A DNA stretch of 64,000 nucleotides from Pantoea sp. (GCF_028283705.1 NZ_JAPWKD010000032.1:124001-188000), one strand, 5' to 3'; positions 25,795 through 35,208 are shown, counted from the stretch's first letter. Program-made: numbers and translations. The notes: a model not told the origin generated them from the letters alone.

Positions 25795-28700
25795 ATGACA
25801 TCTTTATCTGTTTCCCTCAGTGACATTCTGGCGCGACGCGACTGGGAAAATCCGGTCGTCACCAGTCTGAACCGGCTTGACGCGCATCCGCCCTTTGCCA
25901 GCTGGCGTGAGGAACTGGCCGCGCGCGATGATCGTCCCTCCCCTTCACGCCAGAGTCTGAATGGTCAGTGGACATTCAGCTATTTCACTCAGCCGGAAGC
26001 GGTACCGCAAAGCTGGCTATTGCAGGATCTGGCCGACGCGGACAACATTTCCGTCCCGGCAAACTGGCAGCTGCAAGGCTATGACGCACCGATTTATACC
26101 AATGTGCAATACCCGATCCCCGTCAATCCGCCTTTCGTGCCAGCCAGTAACCCCACCGGATGTTACTCGCTCACATTTAGTGTCGATGATGCCTGGCTGC
26201 AACAGGGCCAGACGCGCATTATTTTTGATGGCGTCAATTCGGCGTTCTTTCTCTGGTGCAATGGTCAGTGGATCGGTTATTCGCAGGATAGCCGCTTACC
26301 CGCCGAATTTGACCTGAGCCGCACCTTGCGCGCCGGCAATAATCGCCTGGCGGTGATGGTGTTGCGCTGGAGCGACGGCAGCTACCTTGAAGACCAGGAT
26401 ATGTGGCGCATGAGTGGTATTTTCCGCGATGTCACCCTGTTGCATAAACCGGCGACACAGCTGGCGGATGTGCAGATCGAGACCGCACTCAGCCCGGAAT
26501 ATGTGCGCGGCGATTTACGCGTGAACGTGAAGCTCCACAGCCCGACACGCCCGCTGCCAGGCTGTCGGTTACGCCTGAGCCTGTGGCAGGGCACTACCCT
26601 GATTGGCGAACATGAACAGGCACCGGGCAGCACCATTATTGACGAGCGCGGTCACTACCCGGAGCAGTCCTTGCTGGAGCTGCCTGTCAGCCAGCCGCTG
26701 CTGTGGAGTGCCGAAACCCCCCATCTGTATCGCGCGGTGGTATCGCTGCTGGATGAGCAAGGCGCACTGCTGGAATCCGAGGCTTATGATGTCGGTTTCC
26801 GACGCGTCGCCATTGAGAACGGTCTGCTGTGTCTGAATGGTCAGCCGCTGCTGATTCGCGGCGTCAATCGCCATGAGCACCATCCGGAAAACGGTCAGGT
26901 GGTGGATGAAGCCAGTATGCGACGCGACATCGAACTGATGAAACGCCACAACTTCAACGCGGTGCGCTGCGCCCATTATCCCAATCATCCATTGTGGTAT
27001 CGCCTGTGCGATGCATACGGTTTATACGTGGTGGATGAAGCCAATATCGAAACTCACGGTATGCAGCCGATGAATCGCCTCTCCAGCGATCCGCGCTGGT
27101 TTGCCGCTTACAGCGAACGTGTTACGCGCATGGTGCAGCGTGATCGAAATCATCCCTGCATCATTATCTGGTCGCTGGGCAATGAATCCGGTCACGGCAG
27201 CACGCATGATGCCTTGTATCAATGGGTGAAAAGCAGCGATCCCACCCGTCCGGTGCAATATGAAGGCGGCGGAGCCAACACCGCCGCCACCGATATTATT
27301 TGTCCGATGTATGCACGCGTCGATCAGGATCAACCCTTCCCGGCGGTGCCGAAATGGTCGCTGAAAAAATGGATCGGTTTGCCTGGCGAAACGCGCCCGC
27401 TGATCCTGTGTGAATATGCCCACGCGATGGGCAACAGCTTTGGCGGCTTTGCCAAATACTGGCAGGCATTTCGCCAGCACCCGCGTCTGCAGGGCGGTTT
27501 CGTCTGGGATTGGGTTGATCAAAGCCTGACACGCTACGACGAGCAAGGACAGCCGTGGCAGGCGTACGGTGGAGATTTTGGTGACACACCTAATGATCGT
27601 CAGTTCTGTATGAACGGGCTGGTGTTTGCCGACCGTTCTCCACACCCGGCGTTATTCGAAGCGCAGCGCGCCCAGCAGTTTTTCCAGTTCACCCCGGATG
27701 CCCGGGATCCCTGGCGCTTTACCGTCAGCAGTGATTACCTGTTTCGCCGCAGCGACAACGAGGTGCTGCGCTGGTCGATTGAGCAGGAAGGGGAAGCGAT
27801 TGCTCATGGTGAACTGACACTGGCGATCGCACCGCGCGGCAGTCAGTCATTTAGCCTGCCGCCGGTGGAGAATTTACAGGGCAATTGCTGGCTCAATCTG
27901 GCAGTTCATCAGGTACAGCCGACGTCCTGGTCGGAAGCCGATGCTCGCGTTGCCTGGCAGCAGTGGCCGCTGCCCGCCACTCTCCCTGCGCGCACGCTGG
28001 CGAACCACGAACCGGCTCCGGTTATCGAATCGAATCACGATCTGATTGCCGTCTGCCTGCCGAACCAACGCTGGCATTTTTCCCGCCGCAGCGGTGAGCT
28101 AGTGCAGTGGTTTGTTAACGATGAAGAGACGCTGCTGACTCCGTTGCAGGATTGTTTTATCCGCGCGCCCATTGATAACGATATCGGCACCAGCGAGGCC
28201 GCCAATATTGATCCTAACGCCTGGGTCGAACGCTGGAAACGCGCCGGTTACGAACAACTGGAGCCGCAGTTGGTGGACATGGAGCTGGATAGCCTGAAGC
28301 ACAGCGTATTGATCGACACGCGGCATCAGTGGCTGTTTGCCGGGCAAGTGATTTTTACCAGCCGCAAACGCTATCAGATTCGCGGTACGGGTGAACTGAC
28401 TATCGACATCGAGGTGGAACAGGCTGCCGGTCTGCCGCCCCCGGCGCGTATCGGGTTACGCTGCCAGCTGGCGCACACACCACAGCAGGTTAGCTGGCTG
28501 GGGCTGGGACCCGATGAAAACTATCCCGATCGCCAGCTGGCGGCGCAGTTCTCCCGCTGGCAATTGCCGCTGGACGCGATGCGCACCGATTACGTCTTCC
28601 CGGGCGAAAATGGCCTGCGGGGTGGCACTCGTCAGCTGGATAGTGGCAGCTGGCAGGTGAGCGGTGATTTTGCATTTTCGCTCAGCCCGCACAGCCTGGA

Positions 28701-28875
28701 ACAGCTGCGTGACACCTCACATCGCCACCTGCTGCAACCGGAAGCGGGTTGCTGGCTGCATCTCGATGGCTTCCATATGGGTGTCGGCGGTGATGATTCC
28801 TGGAGTCCGAGCGTTAGCCCGGAGTTCCTGCTTACTCAGCAGCGCTGGCACTTCGCTCTGACGCTGCGTCAGTAG
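25795..28875 (+). CDS. lacZ: Beta-galactosidase, GH2
   Basis: Cytoplasmic lactose/galactoside hydrolase of 1026 residues (E. coli LacZ 1024). Acid/base Glu464 is in WSLGNESGHG and nucleophile Glu540 in LILCEYAHAMGNS; other landmarks are RGVNRHEHHPENG and ENIETHGMQP. No lacI or lacY is next to it: the small lipoprotein gene is upstream and mdtG is convergent, its last 44 bases overlapping lacZ. The operator suggests a LacI-type repressor encoded elsewhere. The ribosome site is weak (GAG). Confidence 0.96.
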   Translation: MTSLSVSLSDILARRDWENPVVTSLNRLDAHPPFASWREELAARDDRPSPSRQSLNGQWTFSYFTQPEAVPQSWLLQDLADADNISVPANWQLQGYDAPIYTNVQYPIPVNPPFVPASNPTGCYSLTFSVDDAWLQQGQTRIIFDGVNSAFFLWCNGQWIGYSQDSRLPAEFDLSRTLRAGNNRLAVMVLRWSDGSYLEDQDMWRMSGIFRDVTLLHKPATQLADVQIETALSPEYVRGDLRVNVKLHSPTRPLPGCRLRLSLWQGTTLIGEHEQAPGSTIIDERGHYPEQSLLELPVSQPLLWSAETPHLYRAVVSLLDEQGALLESEAYDVGFRRVAIENGLLCLNGQPLLIRGVNRHEHHPENGQVVDEASMRRDIELMKRHNFNAVRCAHYPNHPLWYRLCDAYGLYVVDEANIETHGMQPMNRLSSDPRWFAAYSERVTRMVQRDRNHPCIIIWSLGNESGHGSTHDALYQWVKSSDPTRPVQYEGGGANTAATDIICPMYARVDQDQPFPAVPKWSLKKWIGLPGETRPLILCEYAHAMGNSFGGFAKYWQAFRQHPRLQGGFVWDWVDQSLTRYDEQGQPWQAYGGDFGDTPNDRQFCMNGLVFADRSPHPALFEAQRAQQFFQFTPDARDPWRFTVSSDYLFRRSDNEVLRWSIEQEGEAIAHGELTLAIAPRGSQSFSLPPVENLQGNCWLNLAVHQVQPTSWSEADARVAWQQWPLPATLPARTLANHEPAPVIESNHDLIAVCLPNQRWHFSRRSGELVQWFVNDEETLLTPLQDCFIRAPIDNDIGTSEAANIDPNAWVERWKRAGYEQLEPQLVDMELDSLKHSVLIDTRHQWLFAGQVIFTSRKRYQIRGTGELTIDIEVEQAAGLPPPARIGLRCQLAHTPQQVSWLGLGPDENYPDRQLAAQFSRWQLPLDAMRTDYVFPGENGLRGGTRQLDSGSWQVSGDFAFSLSPHSLEQLRDTSHRHLLQPEAGCWLHLDGFHMGVGGDDSWSPSVSPEFLLTQQRWHFALTLRQ

Positions 28876-30118
28876 TTTTCTCCGCCGATTCACGCTGACT
28901 CACCGGTTGAGTCAGCGTGGTTTTCGGGCGGCGATAGAAACGACGCAGCAACAGCACGTTAAGCAGCACCACCATCGCGGTAGCAAAGAATACCCAGCGA
29001 TAGCCAGTCGCCGCCGAAACGGCCGCGCCCAGCAGTGGTCCCGCCACGTTACCCAGATACATAAACGACTGGTTATAACCGAAGATGCGTCCGGTGACAT
29101 TATCACGGGAATGACGTACCAGCAGCGTTTGCACTGCGGGCATCATCGCGCCATCGGCAAAACCCAGCAGAAAACGCAGTACGCCAAGCTGGGTGGCGCT
29201 GGTCACAAACGACATGGCGGTGAGCAACACCAGCGAGGTGATCATGGTGGCGATCAGAATGCGCTGGGTGCCGATGCGGTCGCCGAGTTTGCCAAGGCGT
29301 GGCGCAGAGATCAGCGCTGAAATGCCCGGCAGCGCCGCGATAAAGCCGCTGAGGAAAGCAATGTTTTGCGCGTTCGGTGCCAATTCACGTACGAACAACG
29401 TCAGGATCGGGTTCACCGATCCGTTGCACATCTGAATCACCATGGTGGTGACGAACAGGCAGACCATCAGACGCGGATTATCCAGACTGCGAAACACTTC
29501 GCGTCCGCTCATCTTGTCCTGCTTGCTGATCGGGGTATAGCCGGTTTCTTTAATCAGAAACAGCGTGACCAGAAAACTGATCAACAACAGCGCGGCGGTG
29601 ACGATAAACACCAGACGCAGACCAAGCCAGTCAGCCAGCAGGCCGCCAATCATCGGCCCCAGGATCACGCCGCCAATCTGCCCGGTAGCCACACTGCTCA
29701 GCGCCCAGCCGCTGCGCTCGCGCGGCACCTGTGCTGCCACCAGCGCCATCGCGTTAGGAATATAGCCGGATGTCAGCCCCATCAGGGCGCGCAACAGCAG
29801 CAATTGCCAGGCGTGGGTGACAAAGGCCTGCAACAGGATCACCACCCCCATGCCAAAAGAAGCACGCAACAGCATCAGCTTGCGCCCTTTACGGTCCGCA
29901 AGGCTGCCCCACAGCGGTGCTACCGCAGCGGAAACCACGAAAGTGATACTAAAGGTGAGCCCCGACCACAGGCTGAGCGCATTATCTCCGCGTATCCCAA
30001 GATGTTCGATATACAACGGCAGAAACGGGATGATCTGGCTGATCGCCAGTCCGGTAAAAAAACAACCAAACCATACCGAGATCAGGTTGATTTTCCAGGG
30101 TTCAACGGAGCGTAACAT
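28832..30118 (-). CDS. mdtG: MFS multidrug exporter MdtG
   Basis: Major facilitator of 428 residues with 12 predicted membrane segments. Close to E. coli MdtG: WFGCFFTGLAISQIIPFLPL, motif A-like GSLADRKGRKLMLLR, LGKLGDRIG, FGYNQSFMYLGNVAGPLLG. E. coli MdtG gives resistance to fosfomycin and deoxycholate when overproduced. Start uncertain: ATG at 30118 or 30130, neither with a clear ribosome site. Its C-terminal tail is encoded opposite the end of lacZ (44-base overlap). Confidence 0.85.
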   Translation of the reverse strand: MLRSVEPWKINLISVWFGCFFTGLAISQIIPFLPLYIEHLGIRGDNALSLWSGLTFSITFVVSAAVAPLWGSLADRKGRKLMLLRASFGMGVVILLQAFVTHAWQLLLLRALMGLTSGYIPNAMALVAAQVPRERSGWALSSVATGQIGGVILGPMIGGLLADWLGLRLVFIVTAALLLISFLVTLFLIKETGYTPISKQDKMSGREVFRSLDNPRLMVCLFVTTMVIQMCNGSVNPILTLFVRELAPNAQNIAFLSGFIAALPGISALISAPRLGKLGDRIGTQRILIATMITSLVLLTAMSFVTSATQLGVLRFLLGFADGAMMPAVQTLLVRHSRDNVTGRIFGYNQSFMYLGNVAGPLLGAAVSAATGYRWVFFATAMVVLLNVLLLRRFYRRPKTTLTQPVSQRESAEKTTDAASERSASAAE

Positions 30119-30509
30119 GAGAAAGCACATCAAAAATGAAATGAAGGTTCAGTTTAACAATCAGCTGACATTACTGGACGGCAAAACATGGCATCAGGAT
30201 AAAAACGCAGTTTTCCGCTGTACAGCTTACTTCTGTGCACAGCAAATATTACGCAGGCGGCAATTCTCAGCCGGTTAATGTGTAAAAACATTGCGGGGAT
30301 GATTTTCGCTCACCGCCAATAGCTCAAAACGTGAAAAAATATTTCTGGCGGTTACTGACAATTTTTGGCGTCGCAACTATGTTTAAAAAATCACCAGCGA
30401 CCGCTGGTGGGACGCTACCCGTTCTGGTCAGCGAGCATGCATAAACCACTATCTCCCCGCGGTTGCCTGTTCCGGGCGGCGGGCATCGTTGTCTCTGCGG
30501 AGGTCAGCT
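30119..30509. other. Intergenic stretch between mdtG and ycgZ-like gene
   Basis: AT-rich 391 bases holding the promoters of both divergent genes. Apart from the terminator-like hairpin at 30385-30409 I see no gene in it. Confidence 0.5.
30385..30409 (-). terminator. Orphan terminator-like hairpin, minus strand
   Basis: CACCAGC, loop GACC, GCTGGTG (30392-30409), followed on the minus strand by ATTTTTT. No minus-strand gene is annotated upstream of it, so it may end a small RNA or antisense transcript to the ycgZ leader. Confidence 0.5.
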
Positions 30510-30761
30510 ATGAGAACGCATCCCAACAGCGCCAGTCGGGCGATTACCGACTATTTTAACAGTCCTGCATGGCATGCACCGCACGAGACCGACCTGCTGG
30601 CCGCCATTATGCGTGAATTGATGGATGATGGTCAGCCCGCAACCAGCAAAGCGGTAATCGCCAGAGTGATTGCCAAACTGGAATTCGAGGGTGATGAGCA
30701 ACGCCTGCAAAGTTATCGCAACCTGCTGGCGCAACTGCTGGAGGCACGCCCCCATGAGTAA
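30510..30761 (+). CDS. YcgZ/YmgB (AriR) family connector-type protein
   Basis: Small helical protein of 83 residues. The pattern AITDYFNSPAWHAPHETDLL ... GQPATSKAVIARVIAKLE ... YRNLLAQLLE resembles E. coli YcgZ and AriR, small proteins made under BluR control that act through the Rcs phosphorelay on biofilm and acid resistance. GGAGG lies seven bases ahead of the ATG at 30510, which fixes the start over an upstream in-frame ATG. Single gene here; E. coli has four related genes in a row. Confidence 0.7.
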   Translation: MRTHPNSASRAITDYFNSPAWHAPHETDLLAAIMRELMDDGQPATSKAVIARVIAKLEFEGDEQRLQSYRNLLAQLLEARPHE

Positions 30762-30782
30762 AATTTTAATTTGCCACATTGC

Positions 30783-30852
30783 GTAGCGGCGCGATTTATC
30801 GCGCAGGTTTTGATTCACGCCCCAGACATTGCGCGATAAATCGCGCCGCTAC
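30783..30852. repeat. Paired palindromic repeat (REP-like), copy 4
   Basis: Two 22-base units in inverted orientation, exact reverse complements (30783-30804, starting GTAGCGGCGCGATTTATCG, and 30831-30852), separated by 26 bases. Downstream of the ycgZ-like gene. Confidence 0.85.
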
Positions 30853-30865
30853 AGGATCTCGCAGG

Positions 30866-30891
30866 CAAAAAAATTCCCGCCGAAGCGGGAA
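30866..30891 (-). terminator. Terminator after the I78-inhibitor gene
   Basis: TTCCCGC, loop CGAA, GCGGGAA (30874-30891) followed on the minus strand by TTTTTTT. It lies about 110 bases after the lipoprotein stop. Confidence 0.7.
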
Positions 30892-31002
30892 GAAACAAGA
30901 CGAGCATTGCATATTCGAGAGTGACGAGGAAATCTCCTAAATGCGTTGCTATCCTCGCCTGAAGCTGTGACAGCCCGATGACAATGCCATGTCGGTTTGA
31001 TG

Positions 31003-31302
31003 TTACCCGCAATAGACCTTGCTGATTTTGCCGCTCTGGTCAGCCATAAAGTTGAGACGACGCAGATTGAAGTCCATGGTGACGGCCGAATTCCACGGAA
31101 TGGCGCGCACCGGCACATCAAAGCGTTTGTCATGCAACACCGATAAGGGCTGGCCGATAGTGTTTTGATACTGCGATGCGCCGCACATATCGTTTTCCGC
31201 ATCCTGGGTCGTCCCCGCCGCGGTGTCAGGTTTGGTCGCCGACTGGCAGGCGGTCAGGGCAAAAAATCCCAGCACCAGTAGCGCTTTTCCATAATATTTC
31301 AC
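31003..31302 (-). CDS. I78-family peptidase inhibitor lipoprotein
   Basis: Lipoprotein of 99 residues: signal peptide with LTAC (Cys19), then a domain with MCGASQYQNTIGQPLSVL, VTMDFNLRRLNFMADQSG and the end KVYCG. These match the Inhibitor_I78 family (serine-protease inhibitors such as the Aspergillus elastase inhibitor), which in proteobacteria are often short lipoproteins. The two cysteines likely form a disulfide. Start is GTG at 31302, set by AGGAGG ten bases upstream. Single gene. Confidence 0.8.
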   Translation of the reverse strand: MKYYGKALLVLGFFALTACQSATKPDTAAGTTQDAENDMCGASQYQNTIGQPLSVLHDKRFDVPVRAIPWNSAVTMDFNLRRLNFMADQSGKISKVYCG

Positions 31303-31499
31303 GTTTTCTCCTCCTGGATTTTCAGACAAACGGATGCCCGAGAGTCACCAAGCGTGCCCGTGATGCGCAAAAATTTCCAGCAGAAAAACCTCGTAAAATA
31401 GCGATTCCCTCCGCATTTTTTCGGATTAATCACACAATTTGCCCATTATCTCAGCAAGTATTGCGTAAAATGACCTAAGATTTATCTGAGGTGATGATA

Positions 31500-31565
31500 A
31501 TGGAATTAGCAATTTTTATCGTTGTGGCAATTTTGATGACCTGCGTGGCCGTCAAAGTTCGTTAA
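31500..31565 (+). CDS. 21-residue membrane micro-protein
   Basis: Open frame of 21 residues, MELAIFIVVAILMTCVAVKV plus a final Arg: one acidic residue, about 15 hydrophobic residues, then a basic tail, the layout of single-span bacterial micro-proteins. GAGGTGA lies six bases before the ATG. Its stop overlaps the end of the opposing c-di-GMP gene by four bases. Not recognised; could also be a leader peptide or a toxin of a type I system. Confidence 0.5.
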   Translation: MELAIFIVVAILMTCVAVKVR

Positions 31566-34099
31566 ACATCCTGTTTTTCCAGCAGCGCACTGAACGCCGC
31601 CAGCGGCATTGGTCGCCCAAGAAAGTAGCCCTGCCCCTCTTCGCACGACAATACTTTCAACTCGTTCAACTGCGCTTCTGTTTCAATCCCTTCGGCTGTG
31701 ATGGTCAGCGCGAATGCCCGTGCCAGTGCCACAATCCCCGCCACCACCGATTGCGCCTGCTGTGACTCCGGAAACTCCTTCATCCATGAACGATCAATTT
31801 TCAGGCCGTTAAACGGAAACGCTTTCAGGTAACCCAGGGCGGCATAGCCAGTGCCGAAGTCATCTACGGTGAGACGCACGCCTAATGTCCGCAACCCTTG
31901 CATGATCTCCAGTGCGCGGTCCGGATTTTCAAAGGTAATATTTTCGGTGATCTCCAGCTCCAGACGGGTCGCTGGCAACCCACTGGCAGCCAGCGCATGA
32001 GCCACGCGCTGCACCAGATCGCTGGTACGAAACTCAACCGGTGAGATATTGACCGACACATAACGTTGCTCGCCCCACGCACAGGCATCGGTGCACGCAC
32101 GCATCAGTACCCAATCGCTGATGGCGGTAATCAACCCATTCTCTTCCGCGAGGGGAATAAAGCGATCTGGCGTGATCCACTTGTCCGCCGCCACCTGCCA
32201 GCGAATCAAGGCTTCAGCCCCTGCCAGTTGACCACTTTGCAGCTGATAACGCGGTTGATAATGCAGGCTAAATGCCTCGTTGCTAAGGGCGGCTTCTATC
32301 GCCTGTACCATTTCGCGTTTTGATTGCAAATGGCTCGCCATCTCATTGGAATACCATACCCATTGATTGCGCCCGGCGGCCCGCGCCTGTCCCAGCGCGA
32401 TATCTGCCAGACGCAGCAGCGCCTCCGGCTGGCTGGCATCCTGTGGCGCACAGACAATTCCCATACTGGCGCTGAGGTTCAGCTGATGTGTACCACTCAA
32501 CACCGGCTGATGCACCGCACGTTGCAGGGCACGGCAGCGGTACTCAACGCCCGCGCGCGAGGCCTCACGCATCACCAGAATAAATCCGTCGCCGCCCAGT
32601 CGGGCAGCCAGCTCATGCGCACCCACCAGGCTACGCAGGCGTTGTGAAATCTGGTTCAGCACCGCATCACCGACCGTGTGCCCCCAGGTATCATTGATCG
32701 GCTTAAACTGATCGAGATCGAGGCTGATCACGATTAAGGGATCGTCATCGGTGGCCTGGTCGAGATGCGCCGTCAGGTACTCCTGCAACTGCATACGGTT
32801 TGCCAGCCCGGTGAGAATGTCATGCCGTGACAGGAACTGGATGCGCGCCTGTGCATCGACTTCATAGGTAATGTCCGAGACAGTACCGCGAAAACCGGCA
32901 CGTAATCCGTTACGACGAATGTTTTTCGCCATCAACTGCCCGATACGGCGCTCTCCCGCAGCAGACATAAACTGGCAACGCAGCGGCACGCGCTGCACAT
33001 CCTCCCCCTGTCGCATCAGCCAGGCCACCAGCGAGTGGCTGGGATGGCTGAGCAGATGGTCAAGATGTCGCCCCAGCCAGCGTTTCACATCATGGCCGGT
33101 CACTTCGCTAAAACGTGAAGACAGATAGCACAGGCGTCCCTGATCGTCGGTTTCCCAAATCCAGTCGGAGGCGGCTTCGGCCAAATCGCGAAAACGCTCC
33201 TCGCTGTCGGCCAGCTCACGCTGACTGATCACCAGCATTTCAAAGCGTCGATCGGAAAGTACCGCGTTATATAAGGCATGGCGGCTCACCCGCCGTGTCA
33301 CCAGCGCAATGGTCAGCGCCGTCAACAGCAACAGGGGTAGCAGCAGCCAAATCAAACCCATACCCGGATTTTTAGGCTGCCAGCGAATCACCACTGGTTC
33401 AGCACCGCTGATCGTTTCCACCAACCGTGGCTCGTGCCGGGCATCACTGCTGCTGGTGGGAATACGTGGATTGATCACATCCATCGCTTTGCCCATCGCC
33501 TGAAGTTTCAGCGGAGTAAAAATATTCACAAACACCAACACGGATGGCGGACCGGGAAGAGTCGGTAAATTGGGCACTTTGCCGGGGGTTATGGGTGCAG
33601 CGGCAATCAGAGCCGGCTGTCCATTCACCAGTAAATTACGCGCTATCGCATCGTGCGTCAGTCTGCGAGTTACCGTCAAAAGCGCAGCGGTTTGTACGCC
33701 AAGCCAGCTTTCCAGCGGGGTATCCACCATCTCACCATTGATAACTGCGTAGCGCGTCTTTCCTGTGCCATCGACCACAAACACCCCTTCGTAGTGGTAC
33801 TCTTTGTATAGGTTTGCGCCGAGGTTCTCTTCCTCATAAGCCCAGACTTTATTGAGCTGGAGATGCAGATTTTTATAGCCCTCGCCCCAGAAGGCATAAT
33901 CGCGCACGTCTATCAGCATCTCTTGCTGGCGGGTATGCCACGCCTGGCGTAACAACATCTCGTCATGCTCGATGGAAACGTTATTTTGATGATGAGCGAT
34001 AGCCAGCACCATCAGCATCGAGAGTATCAGGACACCAAACAGCAACACGGTCAGCGTGCGCAGGCTACGCCGCGTCACACGCACCGTGTGTGCTTCCAT
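31562..34099 (-). CDS. CHASE4-PAS-GGDEF-EAL signalling protein
   Basis: Inner-membrane protein of 845 residues: a membrane segment near 15-35, a CHASE4 periplasmic sensor (LIDVRDYAFWGEGYKNL), a second membrane segment near 255, a PAS domain (EAASDWIWETDDQGRLCYLS), a GGDEF domain and a C-terminal EAL domain. The cyclase signature reads GGDGF (502-506) instead of GGDEF, so diguanylate cyclase activity is probably lost. The EAL site is intact: EALIR from residue 629, ENITFENP, DDFGTGYAALGYL, KIDRSW. It is therefore most likely a c-di-GMP phosphodiesterase. Start chosen at 34099 because CAGGGAC precedes it; 34147 is an alternative. Confidence 0.85.
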   Translation of the reverse strand: MEAHTVRVTRRSLRTLTVLLFGVLILSMLMVLAIAHHQNNVSIEHDEMLLRQAWHTRQQEMLIDVRDYAFWGEGYKNLHLQLNKVWAYEEENLGANLYKEYHYEGVFVVDGTGKTRYAVINGEMVDTPLESWLGVQTAALLTVTRRLTHDAIARNLLVNGQPALIAAAPITPGKVPNLPTLPGPPSVLVFVNIFTPLKLQAMGKAMDVINPRIPTSSSDARHEPRLVETISGAEPVVIRWQPKNPGMGLIWLLLPLLLLTALTIALVTRRVSRHALYNAVLSDRRFEMLVISQRELADSEERFRDLAEAASDWIWETDDQGRLCYLSSRFSEVTGHDVKRWLGRHLDHLLSHPSHSLVAWLMRQGEDVQRVPLRCQFMSAAGERRIGQLMAKNIRRNGLRAGFRGTVSDITYEVDAQARIQFLSRHDILTGLANRMQLQEYLTAHLDQATDDDPLIVISLDLDQFKPINDTWGHTVGDAVLNQISQRLRSLVGAHELAARLGGDGFILVMREASRAGVEYRCRALQRAVHQPVLSGTHQLNLSASMGIVCAPQDASQPEALLRLADIALGQARAAGRNQWVWYSNEMASHLQSKREMVQAIEAALSNEAFSLHYQPRYQLQSGQLAGAEALIRWQVAADKWITPDRFIPLAEENGLITAISDWVLMRACTDACAWGEQRYVSVNISPVEFRTSDLVQRVAHALAASGLPATRLELEITENITFENPDRALEIMQGLRTLGVRLTVDDFGTGYAALGYLKAFPFNGLKIDRSWMKEFPESQQAQSVVAGIVALARAFALTITAEGIETEAQLNELKVLSCEEGQGYFLGRPMPLAAFSALLEKQDV

Positions 34100-34364
34100 G
34101 TTGTCCCTGGCAGACAACAACGTATCCCGGTGAAACTCAGAATTCATGCGTAATGCTCGCGAAAAACAGACAGCGGAAAGAGGTGGCAGGCTGCGTTTCA
34201 ATCACGCAGCGACGCCTGTAATGGTTTTTTCGGTTATCGGCGTGACACGCGGCAGATTTAGCCCAATGGCAGAATAATTGAGCAACAGAAAACTGCGCGC
34301 CGCCACCTCGACAGCGATCACCGCCATTGCTACTATGCGTTTTCCTCTGCTCGCTGAGTCGCCT

Positions 34365-35012
34365 ATGGACACCCAATCCGACAAAGTTACGTTGACGCTG
34401 TTTTACGTTGGCAGCTTTGTGGTTTATTACCTCGTCACCATGCTGATTACGCTGTTTCCTAACTACGGGGTGCTGCGGAATGATGGTTTGCTGGTACCGG
34501 TGTTGTGTCTGTTCGAATTTGCGGTGATCTATCCCCTGTATCGCTTCTATTGTCAGCGTCGTAATGACATTCCGCTGGGCTACCTGCGTCCCGGCCAGAC
34601 GCTGATGTTTATTGGTGCGTTGTTTATTCTGATGGCGGCACAAACCCAGTTCCTGCAACCGGAAGGCTGGCTGGTGGCGCAAACCCAGCAGGGACGCAAT
34701 TCGATGCTGATCCTGTTGCTGACGGCAGTTTTGCTGGCACCGGTATTTGAAGAAGTGTTGTTTCGGGGATTTTTGCTACAGGGTTTCCTGCTGTGGGCAC
34801 CGAAAAGCCGCTTCGCCTGCATGCTGCTGACGTCGCTGCTGTTCGCCGTGATGCACACACAATACGTGCACTGGGAAACCATCGTGGCACTGACGCTGTT
34901 CTCACTGCTGTTGTGCTACGCGCGCCTGCGCAGTAACAGCCTGGCACTGCCGGTGTTCCTGCACACGCTGAATAACCTTATCGCGATTCTGCCGGTCTGG
35001 TATTACGCATAA
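34365..35012 (+). CDS. CPBP-family intramembrane metalloprotease
   Basis: Membrane protein of 215 residues with about six membrane segments. Contains the CPBP (Rce1/Abi) motifs: LAPVFEEVLFRGFLL (EExxxR), FAVMHTQ and HTLNNLIA. Such proteins cleave C-terminal or membrane-embedded substrates; bacterial roles include bacteriocin self-immunity. Divergent from the c-di-GMP gene. Start uncertain (34335 or 34365). Confidence 0.8.
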   Translation: MDTQSDKVTLTLFYVGSFVVYYLVTMLITLFPNYGVLRNDGLLVPVLCLFEFAVIYPLYRFYCQRRNDIPLGYLRPGQTLMFIGALFILMAAQTQFLQPEGWLVAQTQQGRNSMLILLLTAVLLAPVFEEVLFRGFLLQGFLLWAPKSRFACMLLTSLLFAVMHTQYVHWETIVALTLFSLLLCYARLRSNSLALPVFLHTLNNLIAILPVWYYA

Positions 35013-35015
35013 AAA

Positions 35016-35039
35016 CAGCGCGATAACTCGCGCCGCGAC
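35016..35039. repeat. Palindromic repeat (REP-like), copy 5 (single unit)
   Basis: CAGCGCGATAACTCGCGCCG... unit directly after the CPBP gene and ending two bases before the stop of the opposing small gene; diverged from the consensus. Confidence 0.6.
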
Positions 35040-35040
35040 C

Positions 35041-35208
35041 TTACGCTTTTTCCGCTTCGAAATGCTTTTTGAATTGTTCGTAGATTGAAATCATATTCGA
35101 GGCATCGCCGTGCAGCGGGCTGAGTTTCCCGGCACGCACCAGCTCAATCACCAGTTGCAGGGCGGCTTGTTTCGGGCTGCTGTCCGGGTGGGCAATTTCA
35201 GTAGACAT
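35041..35208 (-). CDS. Small protein of 55 residues, unknown
   Basis: Begins MSTEIAHPDSSPKQAALQLV, predicted helical, ending in QFKKHFEAEKA. No signal or membrane segment. The ATG at 35208 is preferred over an upstream ATG. It resembles conserved enterobacterial small proteins of unknown role but I cannot name it. Its leader contains the terminator-like hairpin at 35302-35333. Confidence 0.65.
   Translation of the reverse strand: MSTEIAHPDSSPKQAALQLVIELVRAGKLSPLHGDASNMISIYEQFKKHFEAEKA

Noticed and set aside
25643..25798. Open frame of 51 codons ending at the lacZ start
   Set aside because: It runs through the lacZ promoter and operator, has no ribosome site and no recognisable sequence; taken as chance.
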